From Alphaproteobacteria bacterium (GTDB taxonomy: Bacteria; Pseudomonadota; Alphaproteobacteria; Ferrovibrionales; Ferrovibrionaceae), in the NCBI GenBank assembly GCA_018336035.1, contig JAGXRD010000031.1, forward strand, positions 1 through 50,765: a stretch of DNA of 50,765 nucleotides. The letters are read 5' to 3'. Below are positions 48,909 to 50,765 of the stretch, in pieces (position 1 is the first letter of the stretch; each line of letters opens with the position of its first letter). The notes beneath the pieces were generated by a model. The model searched no databases. It worked only from the letters and a program-made list of their open reading frames with translations, and was not told the DNA's origin. Position numbers and translations under genes: made by a program.

Positions 48909-50765
48909 ATGATGAACCTCGCCGAATATCGCCGCACCGCCAGTCGCCTTGCCGACTTTCTGCCCTGGGCCGCGCTGGTCGGCTCTGGCGTCGTCTTGAA
49001 CAAGGACGGCTCATTCCAGCGCACGGCCAGGTTTCGCGGTCCCGATTTGGATTCCGCCGTTGCGGCCGAGCTGGTCGCCGTCGCCGGTCGCATCAACAAC
49101 GCCTTCCGCCGTCTCGGATCGGGCTGGGCGATTTTCGTCGAGGCGCAGCGCAGCGAGGCCGCGACCTATCCCGACAGCACCTTTCCCGATCCCGCGTCGG
49201 CCTTGCTCGACGCCGAGCGCAAGGCCGCCTTCGAGGAAGCTGGCGCGCATTTCGTGTCGGGCTATTTCCTGACCTTCCTCTACATGCCCCCGGCCGAGGA
49301 AGCCGCCCGCGCCGAAACCTGGCTCTATGAAGGCCGCGAGCAATCCGGCGTCGATCCCTATGAAGTGCTGCGCGGTTTCATCGACCGCACCGACCGCGTG
49401 CTCGCATTGCTCGACGGCTTCATGCCGTCCTGCCGGTGGCTCGACGACAGCGAAACGCTGACCTACCTCCATTCCACCGTCTCGACCAACCGGCATCGCG
49501 TCCGCGTTCCCGAAACGCCGATCTATCTCGACGCGCTGCTCGCCGACCAGCCGTTGACCGGCGGGCTGGAGCCGCGCCTTGGCGACCAGCATCTCCGCGT
49601 CCTGACCGTCACCGGCTTTCCCACCGCGACAACGCCCGGCCTGCTCGACGACTTGAACCGGCTCGCCTTCCCGTATCGCTGGAGCACGCGCGCGGTCCTG
49701 CTCGACAAGACCGACGCGACGAAGCTGCTCACCAGGATCAGGCGGCAATGGTTCGCGAAGCGCAAAAGCATCGCCGCGATCTTGAAAGAGGTGATGACCA
49801 ACGAGGCATCCGTTCTCGTCGATACGGACGCCGCCAACAAGGCCGCCGACGCCGACATGGCCTTGCAGGAGCTTGGGGCCGATGTCGCCGGCATGGCCTA
49901 CGTCACCGCCACCATCACCGTATGGGACGCGGACCCCAGGATTGCCGACGAGAAATTGCGGCTGGCCGAAAAGGTCATCCAGGGCCGCGACTTCACCGCC
50001 ATGGTGGAGACGGTCAACGCGGTTGACGCATGGCTCGGCAGCTTGCCCGGCCACGCCTACGCGAACGTCCGGCAGCCGCCCATCAGCACTTTGAATCTCG
50101 CCCACATGATCCCGCTTTCAGCGGTGTGGGCGGGGCCGGAACGGGACGAGCATTTCGGTGCGCCCCCTCTGCTTTATGCAAAGACCGAAGGCTCCACCCC
50201 GTTCCGGTTTTCCCTTCACGTCGGCGATGTCGGCCATACGCTCGTCGTCGGCCCCACAGGCGCGGGTAAGTCCGTCTTGCTCGCACTTATGGCGCTCCAG
50301 TTCCGGCGCTACGACCGCAGCCAAGTCTTCGCCTTCGATTTCGGCGGCAGCATCCGCGCCGCGTCGCTCGCAATGGGCGGCGACTGGCACGACCTGGGCG
50401 GCGGCCTGACCGAAGGTTCCGACGCTTCCGTATCGCTCCAGCCGCTCGCCCGCATTCACGACACCTATGAACGCGCCTGGGCCGCCGACTGGATCGTGGC
50501 CATCCTCATGCGCGAAGGCATGACGATCACGCCGGAGGTGAAGGAACATATCTGGACGGCGCTGACCTCGCTTGCCTCCGCGCCAATCGGGGAACGCACC
50601 ATCACCGGCCTCGCGGTGCTGCTGCAATCCAACGACCTCAAACAAGCCCTTCGGCCGTATTGCGTCGGCGGTCCCTATGGCCGGCTGCTCGATGCCGAAG
50701 CCGAACATCTCGGCTCGGCCGACGTGCAGGCGTTCGAGATCGAGGGGCTTGTCGGCACGGGAGCC
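48909..50765 (+). CDS. trbE: TrbE, VirB4-type ATPase, 3' partial
   Basis: The frame is open from ATG 48909 to the last base of the window: 619 codons, cut before the stop. It is the VirB4/TrbE ATPase, the largest motor of the mating apparatus. The N-terminal CagE/TrbE domain begins NLAEYRRTASRLADFLPWAA and includes FVSGYFLTFLYMPP. Walker A GPTGAGKSVLLALMALQF starts near residue 449. The Walker B and C-terminal motifs are beyond the window. Two adjacent ATG codons (48909, 48912) are both possible starts. It follows trbD by 10 bases, and trbJ, trbL, trbF, trbG and trbI are expected next. Confidence 0.94.
   Translation, partial: MMNLAEYRRTASRLADFLPWAALVGSGVVLNKDGSFQRTARFRGPDLDSAVAAELVAVAGRINNAFRRLGSGWAIFVEAQRSEAATYPDSTFPDPASALLDAERKAAFEEAGAHFVSGYFLTFLYMPPAEEAARAETWLYEGREQSGVDPYEVLRGFIDRTDRVLALLDGFMPSCRWLDDSETLTYLHSTVSTNRHRVRVPETPIYLDALLADQPLTGGLEPRLGDQHLRVLTVTGFPTATTPGLLDDLNRLAFPYRWSTRAVLLDKTDATKLLTRIRRQWFAKRKSIAAILKEVMTNEASVLVDTDAANKAADADMALQELGADVAGMAYVTATITVWDADPRIADEKLRLAEKVIQGRDFTAMVETVNAVDAWLGSLPGHAYANVRQPPISTLNLAHMIPLSAVWAGPERDEHFGAPPLLYAKTEGSTPFRFSLHVGDVGHTLVVGPTGAGKSVLLALMALQFRRYDRSQVFAFDFGGSIRAASLAMGGDWHDLGGGLTEGSDASVSLQPLARIHDTYERAWAADWIVAILMREGMTITPEVKEHIWTALTSLASAPIGERTITGLAVLLQSNDLKQALRPYCVGGPYGRLLDAEAEHLGSADVQAFEIEGLVGTGA

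Noticed and set aside
1-50765. CRISPR arrays, complete tRNA or rRNA genes, insertion sequence transposases
   Set aside because: No regularly spaced repeat array, no full tRNA or rRNA, and no DDE-type transposase was seen while reading both strands.

Overview
The window is GC-rich alphaproteobacterial DNA carrying part of an integrative and conjugative element (ICE) with Ti-type (trb) mating genes. The gene families (DUF3363 relaxase, RPA-type RepA, DUF2840, DUF736, DUF6499/DUF2285, DUF3768, serine recombinase with two ParB-like proteins) are typical of Sphingomonadales and Rhizobiales. There is no rRNA, complete tRNA or core housekeeping gene, so the genus cannot be fixed.

Layout: (a) 1-13676, a class 1 DISARM anti-phage operon drmD-drmMI-drmA-drmB-drmC, with the start of drmD outside the window. 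(b) 13677-17645, AT-richer accessory DNA: a DUF4238 protein between direct repeats, and a 787-residue protein with two TIR/deoxyribosyltransferase-like domains and a P-loop ATPase. (c) 17646-26547, an integration and maintenance island: small and pentapeptide-repeat proteins, a nitrilase-fold protein, DUF3768, a minimal tyrosine integrase, an XRE repressor, a lipoprotein hydrolase, a leftward operon of large serine recombinase plus two ParB-like proteins, and a divergent HTH-like protein. (d) 26548-36155, ICE backbone: ArdA antirestriction, a DUF6499/DUF2285 pair that reads like the frameshifted excision activator FseA, a QseM-like DUF2285 antiactivator, an RdfS-like excisionase, RepA, DUF2840, TraF, DUF736, lytic transglycosylase and DUF3363 relaxase. 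(e) 36156-43454, efflux cargo (CecR-like TetR regulator, YbhG/F/S/R-like transporter, NodT-like outer membrane factor). (f) 43455-50765, LysR regulator, TraG, CopG-like protein and TrbB-C-D-E, with TrbE cut by the window end.

How it fits together: the FseA/QseM/RdfS set would control excision. RepA, with DnaA-box-like sites, iterons and an AT-rich stretch inside its own 3' end, could replicate the excised circle. The relaxase, TraG and Trb proteins would transfer it, and ArdA would protect the incoming DNA. Once established, the element brings DISARM, a candidate TIR-ATPase defence gene and an efflux pump.

The strongest non-gene signals are a probable +1 frameshift joining DUF6499 to DUF2285, an intragenic oriV in repA, a shared 26-bp sequence upstream of traG and trbB, hairpins that would hide the traG and trbB ribosome binding sites, a large inverted-repeat structure upstream of rdfS, and an AT-rich mosaic target-recognition segment in DrmMI. 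All structures were found by eye, without folding or database searches.
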